Assembly (NCBI RefSeq): GCF_000975055.1
Contig: NZ_BBRB01000001.1
Location: 186,001 to 250,000, forward strand
Source: Demequina sediminicola
GTDB taxonomy: Bacteria; Actinomycetota; Actinomycetes; Actinomycetales; Demequinaceae
DNA: 64,000 nucleotides
Direction of reading: 5' to 3'
Below the pieces are notes generated by a model that was given only the letters and a program-made list of their open reading frames with translations, made no database searches and was not told the origin of the DNA. Below, in pieces: positions 46,313 through 55,410 of the stretch. How positions within the stretch are numbered: position 1 is the stretch's first letter; every line of letters starts with the position of its first letter. The translations under genes were made by a program, and so were the position numbers.

Positions 46313-49000
46313 TTAGCAGGCGCCAGCGCTGGTCCAGGGGCCCCAGGTGTTGGCTGAGCTGGGCTCGTTACCCTGCGTCCAGTAGTTAGCGGTCCACTCG
46401 TAGCCGTTGTGGCTCACGCGAGCACCACCGTTGTAGACAGTGGCCGAGTCCCAGGCAGCTGCGGAGCAGGTGCCGTCTCCGCCACCGTTGCCACCGCCGT
46501 TATTGCCGCCGCCGTTGTCACCGCCACCGGTTCCGGTGCCGGCTTCCACAACCTCGACACCACGCGGGTGGTCGTAGGTGGTGGCGTAGTCCACACCGTC
46601 GATAGTGATGATGACGTTGGAGAACTGAGCGATCGGGAGCGTCCACTTCAGGTTGTTCACGATCTCACCGCCGGCGGGGATGCCGCCCATGGGAACGGAG
46701 AACTCTGCGGTGTGGAAGTCACCGTTGAGCCCACCGATGTTGTCTCCGGTGTGACCCTCGTTGACTGTGGTGGTGCCGAAACCGGACCAGTCACTCATGT
46801 CACCAAGGTCAGAGGTGGCGTACTGGAAGGACACCGTTGCCCCTGCGGGGATGTCGGTGGTGCCGTTGTTGGTGAAGACCACCTTGGGCGCGATCGGGTA
46901 GTTGTTGTCACCCATCGCGAACTCGGTGTAGTCGATCGAGACATCCAGTGCCTGTGTGGGCATTGGACGATCAGCGTTGGCCTTGGTGGATCCGTAAGCA
47001 CCAGAGCTCTGGAACTTGCCGGCCATGAGGTCCACCAAGGTCGATCCCATCTCGTACTGGCCCTTGGTCTGGTTGTACTCGTAGTCACCTGCGAGTTCCC
47101 AGATCATGAGGCCGCCGAGACCGGTGTCGTTGACGTAGTCAGCCTTGGCCGTGATGGCCTCGTTCGAGTCTCCCGAGAGGAAGGTCTTGGTGGTGTCATT
47201 CCACCACCACTCGGCCTTGGACACGTTGTCGAAGTAGCGGACGTACTCGCCCTCGATGGCTTCGCTCACTCCGTAGGAGTCAACGTAGTCGCCGCGGACC
47301 CCGTCTTCGAGGTTCAGCATGTGCCAGATGGGGTTGACACCTGCAGGGATTGCGTTGCCCTGGGGGTCGGAGTCGAACCACAGGTTGTTGATTCCTTCAC
47401 CACCGTAGCCACAGGCGTTGTTGGTCCCTGGGGGGCAGTTGAAGCCAGCAGGCGGGGTTGCAGTTCCACCCATGCCGTTGACTCCACCCTTGACGTCCTC
47501 GAAGCCACGAGTGTAGAAGGGCACACCGAGGTTGATGCGTCCGGCCTGCATGGCGCCGCGGAAGTAGTGCGCTGCCCAGTCGGCGTTGAGGTAGCCGATG
47601 TTGTCGTAGGCACCGTAGATGCCGGCAGCTGCCAGTTCAGGGTCCTTGCCGTCGTCGTAAAGTGGGCCGTTGCCACCGACGTACTTGTTCCACGCGCCGT
47701 GGAGGTCGTAGGTCATGAGGTTCAGGTAGTCCACGTATTCGGTGATCTGGAACGCTTCCATACCGCGCAGCAGCCATCCTGATGAGGGAACTGCAGCGGT
47801 GAGCATGTAGTACTCGCCGTCCTCGGCACCAGCCTGGTCCAGCTTTTCGCGCAGGAGCTTCATGAGCTCCTCAAAGTCGGCGAAGAGCTCACCTCGCTTG
47901 CCCTCGGCGATGTGGAAGTCGTCAGGGTTTCCTGCACCGACGTTCGACGTGGGGTATTCGTAGTCGATGTCGATGCCGTCGAAACCGTACTCACGGATGA
48001 AGTCAACAACCGAGTTGGCGAAGATTTCGCGACGCTCAGCGGTCTCGGTCATCGAGTAGAAGCCGCCGTTGGCGACGCGGTCGCCATTGCCGTCGAAGTA
48101 GCCGCCAGTCTCAGCCCAGCCACCGACTGCGGGAAGAATCTTCACGCCAGGGTTGGCAGCCTTGTAGGTGTTCAACAGGTTGAAGTGACCGGTGTACGGG
48201 AGAGCGGGGTCCATCTCTGCGCCCGGGGTGCCGTCCCACGTCATGTCTGTCGCGGCGTTACCTGCGACGTCCTCGTTGACTGACACCTTCCAGTCATCAC
48301 CGATGTGCGCAAAGGCGTAGTTCAGGTGAGTGACGGAGTCCCATGGGATGTCGCTGGCAAGGTACTGCGGCTGATCGTTCTTGCCGGTGCGCCATGAGGT
48401 GAAGTAACCGATCACGCGACGGTCGAGCCCGTTGGGAAGGAGTTCCACACCGTTCTCGTCGTAGATGTCGCAGTAAGGAGTTTCAACGCCCGGGGTCTGT
48501 GCCATTCCATCGGGACGGCACACCTCATCGGGGTACGACGGCTGCGGGTCAGTCGTCGGATCCGTCGTGGGATCCGTGGTCGGGTCCGTCGTGGGATCCG
48601 TGGTGGGATCCGTAGTCGGGTCGGTCGTGGGGTCTGTGGTCGGGTCCGTGGTGGGATCCGTGGTGGGATCCGTGGTCGGGTCCGTCGTGGGATCGGTGGT
48701 GGGATCGGTGGTGGGATCCGTCGTAGGCCCACACTCGCCCTGTGATGCCCAAGGGCCCCACTGGGTTGACCCAGGCTGCTCGTTGAGCGTCCACCACTTG
48801 GCGGAGTAGTTGACACCGTTCAGGGAAGCGGTGTCACCGCCCGTGTAGGTGGTCCCTGCGGACCATTCCGGCGCACACTCCGCCGCATTTGCGCCCGTAG
48901 CTGTCGCGGTCACCGCAACAGCCGTGAGCGAAGCGCCAAGCAGGGCAGTCGCCGCCGTAGCAGCTACTCCTCTGCGCGCTCGTGTGAAGGTGGGAAGCAT
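46313..49000 (-). CDS. Secreted multidomain GH18 chitinase with N- and C-terminal CBM5/12 domains
   Basis: Signal peptide (1-40, AxA-type end at GANAA), a CBM5/12 with WTLNEQPGSTQWGPW near residue 75, a TTDP linker (about 95-155), a large GH18 domain with VKILPAVGGWAE near 288 and catalytic DGIDIDYEY near 340, a beta-rich module (about 680-800) resembling accessory domains of ChiA/ChiD-type enzymes, a Gly/Asn linker and a second CBM5/12 with WTQGNEPSSANTWGPW near 880. The ATG at 49000 follows AGAGAGG; 895 residues. Terminal CBMs at both ends suggest action on crystalline chitin. Confidence 0.92.
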   Translation of the reverse strand: MLPTFTRARRGVAATAATALLGASLTAVAVTATATGANAAECAPEWSAGTTYTGGDTASLNGVNYSAKWWTLNEQPGSTQWGPWASQGECGPTTDPTTDPTTDPTTDPTTDPTTDPTTDPTTDPTTDPTTDPTTDPTTDPTTDPTTDPTTDPQPSYPDEVCRPDGMAQTPGVETPYCDIYDENGVELLPNGLDRRVIGYFTSWRTGKNDQPQYLASDIPWDSVTHLNYAFAHIGDDWKVSVNEDVAGNAATDMTWDGTPGAEMDPALPYTGHFNLLNTYKAANPGVKILPAVGGWAETGGYFDGNGDRVANGGFYSMTETAERREIFANSVVDFIREYGFDGIDIDYEYPTSNVGAGNPDDFHIAEGKRGELFADFEELMKLLREKLDQAGAEDGEYYMLTAAVPSSGWLLRGMEAFQITEYVDYLNLMTYDLHGAWNKYVGGNGPLYDDGKDPELAAAGIYGAYDNIGYLNADWAAHYFRGAMQAGRINLGVPFYTRGFEDVKGGVNGMGGTATPPAGFNCPPGTNNACGYGGEGINNLWFDSDPQGNAIPAGVNPIWHMLNLEDGVRGDYVDSYGVSEAIEGEYVRYFDNVSKAEWWWNDTTKTFLSGDSNEAITAKADYVNDTGLGGLMIWELAGDYEYNQTKGQYEMGSTLVDLMAGKFQSSGAYGSTKANADRPMPTQALDVSIDYTEFAMGDNNYPIAPKVVFTNNGTTDIPAGATVSFQYATSDLGDMSDWSGFGTTTVNEGHTGDNIGGLNGDFHTAEFSVPMGGIPAGGEIVNNLKWTLPIAQFSNVIITIDGVDYATTYDHPRGVEVVEAGTGTGGGDNGGGNNGGGNGGGDGTCSAAAWDSATVYNGGARVSHNGYEWTANYWTQGNEPSSANTWGPWTSAGAC
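48545..48722 (-). repeat. 12-bp tandem repeats encoding TTDP linker (chitinase 2)
   Basis: About fifteen 12-bp units, read on the minus strand as ACGACGGACCCG-type and variants, encode a (Thr-Thr-Asp-Pro)n linker between the first CBM5/12 and the catalytic domain. Units differ only at wobble positions and match the linker repeats of the neighbouring chitinase. Confidence 0.88.
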
Positions 49001-49054
49001 CTTTGCTGCCTCTCTTCCTGTCCGCACCTGCAGGCGGACGTAGGGGAACCGTCG

Positions 49055-49067
49055 CCTTACGGTAAGG
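49055..49067. promoter_or_regulatory. Perfect 13-bp palindrome upstream of chitinase 2
   Basis: CCTTACGGTAAGG is symmetric around its central G and lies 55 bp before the chitinase start. A second inverted repeat, GTCCGC...GCGGAC, lies at about 49019-49039 nearer the ribosome site. Either could be an operator or an mRNA leader structure. Confidence 0.45.
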
Positions 49068-49182
49068 AAAAATTCACCTCAGCGGAATGAGCATTCCCCA
49101 CACACTTCTGCCCCCACTACGCATGCTCTACGTACGTAAGTACCCGTAGGTAGTACAGAGAGGTACCTGGCCTTGGGACGGC

Positions 49183-52074
49183 TTAGCGGTGCTCGGTGAA
49201 GCGGTGAGCCAGCACTGCCAACTCAACACGACTGCGCAGGCCGAGCTTGCGGTACACGCGCCCCAGGTGGACCTCGACAGTGCGCACACTCACGTAGAGG
49301 CGCTCGGCGACATCGCGGTTCGCGTACCCTTGCGCCACCAGCTTCGCGACCTGACGTTCGCGCTCGGTGAGGTCGGCGTCCCACCCGTCCCCAGAACCAG
49401 AAGCCGAACCAGCGGGGCCGCCATCGTGGTGCGGCGCTGCGCGGCCCGAAGCACCCGAGTGCCCGTCGCCTTGCAACATCCCTTCGGGAACCGAGGTGTG
49501 ATTTGCCAGAACACGCGCTTCCTCGCGCACCAGGGTGACCCAAGCATCGGCCCCTGCCTCGTCAAAGAAGTCCTGAGCAGACATGAGGAATGACAAAGCC
49601 TGGTCGCCGCGACCCAACCGCACCAACGCACGACCAATACTCAACTCTGTCCGGCCACGGTCATAGGCGCTCGTCAAATCACGTGCGGCTCGGTGCGCGT
49701 TGTCAACACGGTCCTCAATGTCGTCCACCGTGGCAATCGCTAGCTCCGCCCGCGTCAGCGTGACCGAACGCGTCAATGGCGACATCGTCCCGATGCGTGA
49801 GCGCAACCGCATCAACGCCCGGTGCGCCTCATGGCCCCTGCCTGCCATCGCCCACGACTCCACGATGTCAAGACCTGGAACGGCGATCCCAATCTGCGAC
49901 TCTCGGAGTTCGCGTTCAGCCGCAACCTCGAGGAGTGTCGCAGCCTGCACATAATCCATGTCGAAGGACGCTTCCATGGCTCGGTCAACCAGCAGACCCA
50001 ATCGCGCCTGAGTGGTCGCCGCGCAGGGAGACGTGGCCGCGAGCGCCTCACTCAGCACGCCCACAGTGCCATCACGGACGATGTCGATACGCCGGCTCAA
50101 GGTGACACCCAAACCTGCGAGCACCATGCCGACAGGAAGAGTCTCCGCTGCCTCGCGCAACGTGGTCGCCGCACGAGCGATATCGCCAGACCGGAATTCG
50201 ACCAACGCCTGCACGACCCGCACGTGAGCGATCGCGATGGGCGATGCTGCACGCTGCGCTCCAGAGAACCACTGATCCCCCTGATGCGCTGGGGACAGCT
50301 CGGCAACCGCACTCGCCAGGAGGCGCGCGGCAGCATCTGAATCGTCGGCATGCATGAGGGCCACGCCTCGCGCGACGGCGCCCAGCGCGTCATCATCTGC
50401 CACGGCCGACTTCACCGGCAGATCAATGTCGCCGTTGTTCTCCCCCGCATAGATCGCGAGCCAGGCGCGCGCTAGGCGGGTCCCGTCCCTATCACCAGAA
50501 CGCCCGCCGCCCACCAGCTCTTGGGCCTCGTCGAGGTGGCGCCACGCCGCCGACGCCGCTCCGCGCTCCATATGGAGGCACGCAGCCGACGACAAGCCCC
50601 GTGCAACATCGGCCCGGATCTGTTCACCGTCGGGCGCATCGTCGAGCGCCGCCGCCTCAGCGCGAGTCCGTTCGACGACATCGTCCGGTACACGGCCATC
50701 CGTCATGGTCAGCGTCAGGACTGTGGCCAGGAGCGTGCGTGCCCGTGCGCCAAGATCGCCCGACCTCGCCGCATACGGCAGCCAATGTGCCGCATCGTGG
50801 GTGAACCCGCTGAGGATCGCGGCCACACCCGAGAGTTCACAGGCACGCAGTCTCTGGGCCCCTGAAGCATGGCCCACGGCTTCACGGGCGACCGTCTGAG
50901 CCCAAGCCGTGTCGCCCCTGCGCAGGTGCCGCATGGCGAGCGAAAGCAGGTCTGGCACGACGCTTGGCTCTCCGGCGATGCGCGCCAACGCGGTGTGCCA
51001 TGACGCGAACTCGTGCTCGCCCGCCTGTGCGTGTGCTAGGGCCAGCGCCTCGTGCGCCGCAGTGCGCTCGGCCAGGCTTGCCTCGCCGTGGATGAAGGAC
51101 TTCATGCGCGCGTCGGCGAGCGCGAAGCCTCCGGAAAGGAGGTGAAAGTGTGGCGCCACCGACCCGGAGACGAAGTAGCTGACGTCCTCCCCTGTCGCGG
51201 CCGTCAGGGTGTCGATGCGGTCAACAACGGCCACGGAGGCGATGAGAAGGGCGGCTCGGTCACGGTCAGAGAGGTCCTCGACCTTGGAGGCGAGCGCCGT
51301 CTTGACGGCAGGGACCAATGGCAACGGGTCGGGCAACAGCGATGTCCCCGCCAGGTGGTGAGGACTGAGGCGGCGTGCGGTGTGGACGATGCAGCCAGGG
51401 TTTCCCTCAAGCCTCACCGCCAGCGCTCGCGCGACATGGGGCGCGACGGGTTCACTCCCGGCCTCGGCCAACACACGCAGCGCGCCTTCCGCCCCGACGC
51501 CCGGCAGTTCGCGCACAGAGACATCGTGAGGGGGCCGCTCACCGAAGGGAGAGATCATTGCGGTTGCGAGTACCACCGTGGTGGATCCGCCGTGTCCCAA
51601 CAGTTGCAGGAGCGAATCGAGCGCTTCAGGCGACAGTTCGTCTGCATCGTCGATCATCAGGACGAGGGAGCGCGCGCCAGCAACTTTGCGGATCTGGCTT
51701 GCGATAGCGGCCTCAAGTCCGCGCTCCGTGGGCAGTTCAATCTCTGCGTGAGTACGTTGCTGTTCCACCTGGCTCAGGACGGCAGCGAGAAACGCATCCC
51801 GCGAGCGCTCGCTGTCGAGCCGTTCAGGTGCCACGCGAATCGCAATCGGGCTCTGGTGTGACGCGGTTGCACTCAACGTGGCGGCAATCACGTCGAGGAG
51901 GGTGGACCGCCCCATGCCGTGCTCGCCGGTCCACAAGATGACTCCCGAGCCTTGATCTACCAGAGCCAGTGCGTGTTCAACTTCTGCCTGGCGTGCGGGT
52001 GGGAGGTCCGATACCGCGTCATGGGGGTTGCGGGCATGCCAAGGACCGCCTGGTACCTCGGACGTCGCTGCCAT
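49183..52074 (-). CDS. LAL-type LuxR-family transcriptional regulator
   Basis: A large ATP-binding regulator of 963 residues. Near the N-terminus the AAA/STAND ATPase has Walker A TGEHGMGRSTLLD near residue 50 and Walker B SLVLMIDDADEL near 138; a long helical-repeat region rich in Ala (probably TPR-like) fills the middle, and the C-terminus has the GerE/LuxR helix-turn-helix LTERERQVAKLVAQGYANRDVAERLYVS (in part) near residue 900. The ATG at 52074 has GAGAGG upstream; the frame to 52116 lacks one. It stands directly upstream of two chitinase genes on the same strand and may control them; the ligand is unknown. Confidence 0.85.
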   Translation of the reverse strand: MAATSEVPGGPWHARNPHDAVSDLPPARQAEVEHALALVDQGSGVILWTGEHGMGRSTLLDVIAATLSATASHQSPIAIRVAPERLDSERSRDAFLAAVLSQVEQQRTHAEIELPTERGLEAAIASQIRKVAGARSLVLMIDDADELSPEALDSLLQLLGHGGSTTVVLATAMISPFGERPPHDVSVRELPGVGAEGALRVLAEAGSEPVAPHVARALAVRLEGNPGCIVHTARRLSPHHLAGTSLLPDPLPLVPAVKTALASKVEDLSDRDRAALLIASVAVVDRIDTLTAATGEDVSYFVSGSVAPHFHLLSGGFALADARMKSFIHGEASLAERTAAHEALALAHAQAGEHEFASWHTALARIAGEPSVVPDLLSLAMRHLRRGDTAWAQTVAREAVGHASGAQRLRACELSGVAAILSGFTHDAAHWLPYAARSGDLGARARTLLATVLTLTMTDGRVPDDVVERTRAEAAALDDAPDGEQIRADVARGLSSAACLHMERGAASAAWRHLDEAQELVGGGRSGDRDGTRLARAWLAIYAGENNGDIDLPVKSAVADDDALGAVARGVALMHADDSDAAARLLASAVAELSPAHQGDQWFSGAQRAASPIAIAHVRVVQALVEFRSGDIARAATTLREAAETLPVGMVLAGLGVTLSRRIDIVRDGTVGVLSEALAATSPCAATTQARLGLLVDRAMEASFDMDYVQAATLLEVAAERELRESQIGIAVPGLDIVESWAMAGRGHEAHRALMRLRSRIGTMSPLTRSVTLTRAELAIATVDDIEDRVDNAHRAARDLTSAYDRGRTELSIGRALVRLGRGDQALSFLMSAQDFFDEAGADAWVTLVREEARVLANHTSVPEGMLQGDGHSGASGRAAPHHDGGPAGSASGSGDGWDADLTERERQVAKLVAQGYANRDVAERLYVSVRTVEVHLGRVYRKLGLRSRVELAVLAHRFTEHR

Positions 52075-52247
52075 CGCCGACCCTCTCGACCGCGCTGCGT
52101 TGGTGCGGCGCGGCACATCGTAGCAAGGCTAGAGACGTAGTGCCCCTCGCCCTTCACACCACTGCGTCGTGGTGCGGTTTTCCGTCATGAGAGCTGTTGC
52201 GGTCAATCTAGGTCGGCAAATCGTTTCGACTCCAAAGACTGACACGA

Positions 52248-53333
52248 TTAGCGAGTCGCGGCGTGCGGATCCTCCGGCAACATCGCCACCGGAACGGGCA
52301 TTCCAGCAGATGTCGGGGCGTCCAGTGTGGGCACCTCTGCAACCAACCCGCGGTCCGCCACGACGTCATCGGCGGGAATTGCTTCCGGTACGGACAGCGG
52401 CTCGAGCCGTCGCTCCCCCAACTTCACGATGATAACGCCCGCCAACACAAGCGCGGCGCCAGCGATCTGGATGCCCCCAGGCGCCTGCCCCAGCAGGAAC
52501 CAGGCGAATAGCGCAGCGGCCATGACCTCAGTGAGGGCTACGAACGAACCCAACCGCGCACCGAGCCGCCGCGTCGCAGCGATGCCCGAAACGTATGCCA
52601 CCGCCGCCGTGACGACACCCAAGAGCAGCACGACAACCCACCAGGGCACGTCCCCTGGCGCAAAGTGTGCGGTCCCGGTGGCGAACGACATGGGCAAGAG
52701 TCCGGTCACTGCGGCAAGGGTCAAGACGACGAGGCCAACGATCAGTGCACCGGCGGCAAGCGTCAGCGGCGGGAGGCCGTTCGACTCGTCTCCGGAGATC
52801 ACGAAGTACACCGAGAGCCCAATCATGGCGCACAACGCCCAGCCGATGCCCACAATGCTGACTTCTCCACCGCCCACCACGTCCAGTAGCAGGACGAGAC
52901 CGCCAAAGGCGACCCCCGCGCCCGCGAGAGTAAGGCGCGTAGGTCGATTCCCATGCCGCAACCACATCCACAACACCACTGCGATCGGCGCCAGGTATTC
53001 GATGAGGAGGGCAACGGACACGTCCAGGTGCTGGACGGCGAAGAAGTAACACAGCTGGGCGCCAGCGACGGCAAAGAGGCCGTAGGCCACGATAGGGCCG
53101 ATGCCACGACGCACCAGATACCACCGGCCGCGAAGCGCGACGATGCCGGGGAGGGTCAGCACCGCCGCCGCAATCGCGACGCGGACAAGGGTTGCTGAAC
53201 CTGCGGTCCAGCCCATGTCCATCATGCCTCGACCAAGACTTCCTGCGACGCCGAACGTCGCCGCCGAGAGCAAGGCAAAGCCGAGCCCCGAGGCGAGGCG
53301 CGAGCCACGGATGTCATGAGTCAAAGCCGTCAT
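52248..53333 (-). CDS. EamA/DMT-family transporter 1
   Basis: A drug/metabolite transporter of 361 residues with ten hydrophobic helices in two EamA repeats: GFALLSAATFGVAGSLGRG near residue 18, AYGLFAVAGAQLCYFFAVQHL (in part, near 85), LLIEYLAPIAVVLWMW near 108, and the second-repeat motif SFVALTEVMAAALFAWFLLGQ (in part, near 265). The C-terminal 45 residues are cytoplasmic and Pro/Ala-rich. Substrate unknown (amino acids or metabolites are usual). A perfect 11-bp inverted repeat overlaps its start codon, and a CGNR-type protein gene diverges from it, suggesting local repression. Confidence 0.85.
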   Translation of the reverse strand: MTALTHDIRGSRLASGLGFALLSAATFGVAGSLGRGMMDMGWTAGSATLVRVAIAAAVLTLPGIVALRGRWYLVRRGIGPIVAYGLFAVAGAQLCYFFAVQHLDVSVALLIEYLAPIAVVLWMWLRHGNRPTRLTLAGAGVAFGGLVLLLDVVGGGEVSIVGIGWALCAMIGLSVYFVISGDESNGLPPLTLAAGALIVGLVVLTLAAVTGLLPMSFATGTAHFAPGDVPWWVVVLLLGVVTAAVAYVSGIAATRRLGARLGSFVALTEVMAAALFAWFLLGQAPGGIQIAGAALVLAGVIIVKLGERRLEPLSVPEAIPADDVVADRGLVAEVPTLDAPTSAGMPVPVAMLPEDPHAATR

Positions 53334-53343
53334 GACTCATGAC
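53313..53343. promoter_or_regulatory. 11-bp perfect inverted repeat, candidate operator of the EamA/CGNR pair
   Basis: GTCATGAGTCA (53313-53323) and TGACTCATGAC (53333-53343) are exact inverted repeats with a 9-nt spacer. The second half covers the transporter's start codon and the whole element lies between the two divergent start codons or just inside the transporter gene. Confidence 0.6.
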
Positions 53344-53371
53344 AGTAATTCCCGTTTGGTAATGTGTCAAC

Positions 53372-53911
53372 ATGGTTTTTGCCGATGACACCGCCCTCGC
53401 GCTCGAGACAGGTGTGTGGCTGGCCAACTCAGAGCTCGAACCCGATACGCTCACGACATTCGAGCAACTCGAAACCTTCTACGACGAGTGGAACTACACG
53501 GGCGCGCGACCCACACACAAAGACCTCGAAGAAGTGCGCGCGATCCGCAGCCGCCTCCGCGCGATGTTCAAAGCAACGCGCGAGGGAGCCGCACCACTCG
53601 TCAATGCCGCACTCGCCGAAAACCACGCACTCCCCCAAGTCGTCCGACACGGCGACGTTGACTGGCACATTCACGCCACCACCGACGACCGCCCACTCGC
53701 AGAGCGCATCCTCGTTGAAGCCGCCATGGGCATGATCGACGTCATCCGCGCCGACGAGATGAGCCGATTCGACCGCTGCGAAATGGAAGATTGCGACGGA
53801 GTGGTCTTCGACCTCTCGCGCAACCGTTCCCGCAAGTACTGCTCAACAACCTGCACCAACCGCGCCGCCGTCCAGGCCTACCGTGCTCGCCAAGCCGAGG
53901 ACGACGACTAA
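53372..53911 (+). CDS. CGNR zinc-finger protein, probable transcriptional regulator
   Basis: 179 residues: an alpha-helical N-terminal region (ABATE-like, containing WLANSELEP near 18 and ILVEAAMGMIDVIR near 112) and a C-terminal CGNR-type zinc finger with ligands in RCEMEDCDGVVFDLSRNRSRKYCSTTC, cited by its four cysteines at CxxxxC and CSTTC. The name-giving CGNR reads CTNR here, a conservative variant. These fingers bind DNA in stress-type regulators. It is divergent from the EamA transporter with 38 bp between starts, and a palindrome lies in between. Confidence 0.85.
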   Translation: MVFADDTALALETGVWLANSELEPDTLTTFEQLETFYDEWNYTGARPTHKDLEEVRAIRSRLRAMFKATREGAAPLVNAALAENHALPQVVRHGDVDWHIHATTDDRPLAERILVEAAMGMIDVIRADEMSRFDRCEMEDCDGVVFDLSRNRSRKYCSTTCTNRAAVQAYRARQAEDDD

Positions 53912-53955
53912 GCCAACCCGAGCATCGGCCGCATGCAAGAACGACGCATCGCGCG

Positions 53956-54789
53956 CTACGCGCGCTGAACCTTCACCGCCCCATAGCCCGTGTGGACATG
54001 AAGCTCAACAGGCGCCTCGCCGTCCAGCGGCCCACCGTCAACGTCAAGATCAGTGCGCACTGCACCATGGTCTGAGGCTGCATCGAGCCACAAAGGGACC
54101 CCCGAGCGCACCCCTACTGTCACCGAACCCATCGAGGACACACAGCGGCTCACGCCACCACTCAGGTCACGGACGCGAATAGATCCGTTGGTCGTGCGAG
54201 CCTCGACCCCGCCGGCGACGGCACCCACCTTGATGGCACCATTCGTGGTCGCCAAACGCGCAGGCCCCGTCGCACGATCCACGCGAATAGAACCGTTGGA
54301 GCCTCGCACGTCGAGCGTGCCGCGCACCGATTCCACGTGAACGGAGCCATTGGTCAGGGCGACCGATCCGTCACCCGCCACGTCGCCAATGCGCACAGCT
54401 CCGTTGCCACCATCAACTTCCAGGTCACCCACAGCATTGATGTTGACCGCACCGTGCGAGGTCGACGTGCGGGCGCTCGCCACTGTGCCAAGGACGTAGA
54501 TGTCGCCGTACTTCGTCGCCGCATCAACCCTCAGTGTCTCGGGACCCTCAACCACCACATCGACGGCATCCGGTCGCCCAAAGATTGAGGTACGGGATGG
54601 CACCGTCACCACTAGGGCATCACCCACACGTTCGATGCGCGCATTCTCGGCTGCCTCCCGATCCCCACTACGGGAGCGATTCGCGGGATTCACCACGACA
54701 GCAACATCTTCCCGCCCCGGCATGCCGACAACCTCAATCCTGCCCGCAGGAATGTCAACACGAACCTCGGCGATCGGCGTGGAGGTCAT
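53956..54789 (-). CDS. DUF4097-family beta-repeat protein
   Basis: 277 residues made of short repeating strands with the pattern TNGSIRV/GNGAVRIGDV, as in YvlB/LiaX-like DUF4097 adhesin-type proteins, which form a right-handed parallel beta helix. There is no signal peptide, so it is probably cytoplasmic or surface-associated by another route. The start at 54789 (MTSTPIAEV) overlaps the stop of the ribbon-helix-helix gene (ATGA), and the two form an operon. In other Actinobacteria DUF4097 genes are commonly paired with a small HicB/Arc-type gene in the same way. Confidence 0.8.
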   Translation of the reverse strand: MTSTPIAEVRVDIPAGRIEVVGMPGREDVAVVVNPANRSRSGDREAAENARIERVGDALVVTVPSRTSIFGRPDAVDVVVEGPETLRVDAATKYGDIYVLGTVASARTSTSHGAVNINAVGDLEVDGGNGAVRIGDVAGDGSVALTNGSVHVESVRGTLDVRGSNGSIRVDRATGPARLATTNGAIKVGAVAGGVEARTTNGSIRVRDLSGGVSRCVSSMGSVTVGVRSGVPLWLDAASDHGAVRTDLDVDGGPLDGEAPVELHVHTGYGAVKVQRA

Positions 54790-55316
54790 CGGACCCACCC
54801 CGTGTAACGAGCCGATGCCATTCCCCGCCGCGACTGCGGTGCAGGCGTCACAGCCCCTTGCACCGCGCGCACAATCCAGGCGTTGAGTGAGATGCCCTCG
54901 GCTGCGGCGGAGGCCTCGGCACGCTGCTTGAGCGCATCGGGAAGCCTTAGCGTGGTGCGGCTCGACACCTCCTCCTCCACGGCCTCCGGCTCCGCGCCGA
55001 CAGTGGCCGCATGCGCCGCGGCCTCCTCAGGAGTCGCGGTGTCGCTTGCCGAGCCGGTCACGTCGGCTTCGCTCAGGGCTCCCGTCACAACGAAGTCGAC
55101 CCCTCGCCCACGCACGCGCACGTCGACTGCACCGGGTGCGATTGCATGGGAGATCTCTCCAGCGGCTTCCGATAGCGCCTCCAGAATGACCATCCGCGTT
55201 GCAGATTCGAGTGCGGTAGCGAGGCGCTCAGCTGTTTGCTGGGTCTCTTCGGTGCCAGCGGCAGATGCTGCCACGAGCTGGCGCTGCAAGTCTTCGACAT
55301 AGTGCTCAAGTTCCAT
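54786..55316 (-). CDS. Ribbon-helix-helix (HicB/Arc-like) DNA-binding protein
   Basis: 176 residues. The N-terminal part (ELEHYVEDLQRQLVAASAAG and following) is helical and may dimerise; the middle is Ala/Glu-rich and disordered; the C-terminal TTLRLPDALKQRAEASAAAEG (in part) near residue 120 followed by SLNAWIVRAVQGA has the ribbon-helix-helix pattern of HicB/CopG-type regulators. It is often annotated as a toxin-antitoxin HicB antitoxin, but no HicA toxin is present; its partner gene is DUF4097. ATG at 55316 is preferred to the longer frame. Confidence 0.72.
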   Translation of the reverse strand: MELEHYVEDLQRQLVAASAAGTEETQQTAERLATALESATRMVILEALSEAAGEISHAIAPGAVDVRVRGRGVDFVVTGALSEADVTGSASDTATPEEAAAHAATVGAEPEAVEEEVSSRTTLRLPDALKQRAEASAAAEGISLNAWIVRAVQGAVTPAPQSRRGMASARYTGWVR

Positions 55317-55410
55317 GACATCATTATGCCACCAACGTGACACCACGGCGACGCATCGATGCGTCACGGGCGCTTTGGAACGCGGGACGAGCGGGGGCTA
55401 CAGTGCCCAG

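Noticed and set aside
48545..48722. CRISPR-like array of short repeats
   Set aside because: Units are contiguous 12-mers without spacers and encode a linker in frame.
48567..48809. GSVVGSVV repeat protein on the plus strand
   Set aside because: It is the antisense reading of the TTDP linker repeats of the chitinase, not an independent repeat protein.
54786..55316. Complete HicAB toxin-antitoxin system
   Set aside because: Only a ribbon-helix-helix protein is present; there is no HicA-like gene, and the partner is DUF4097.
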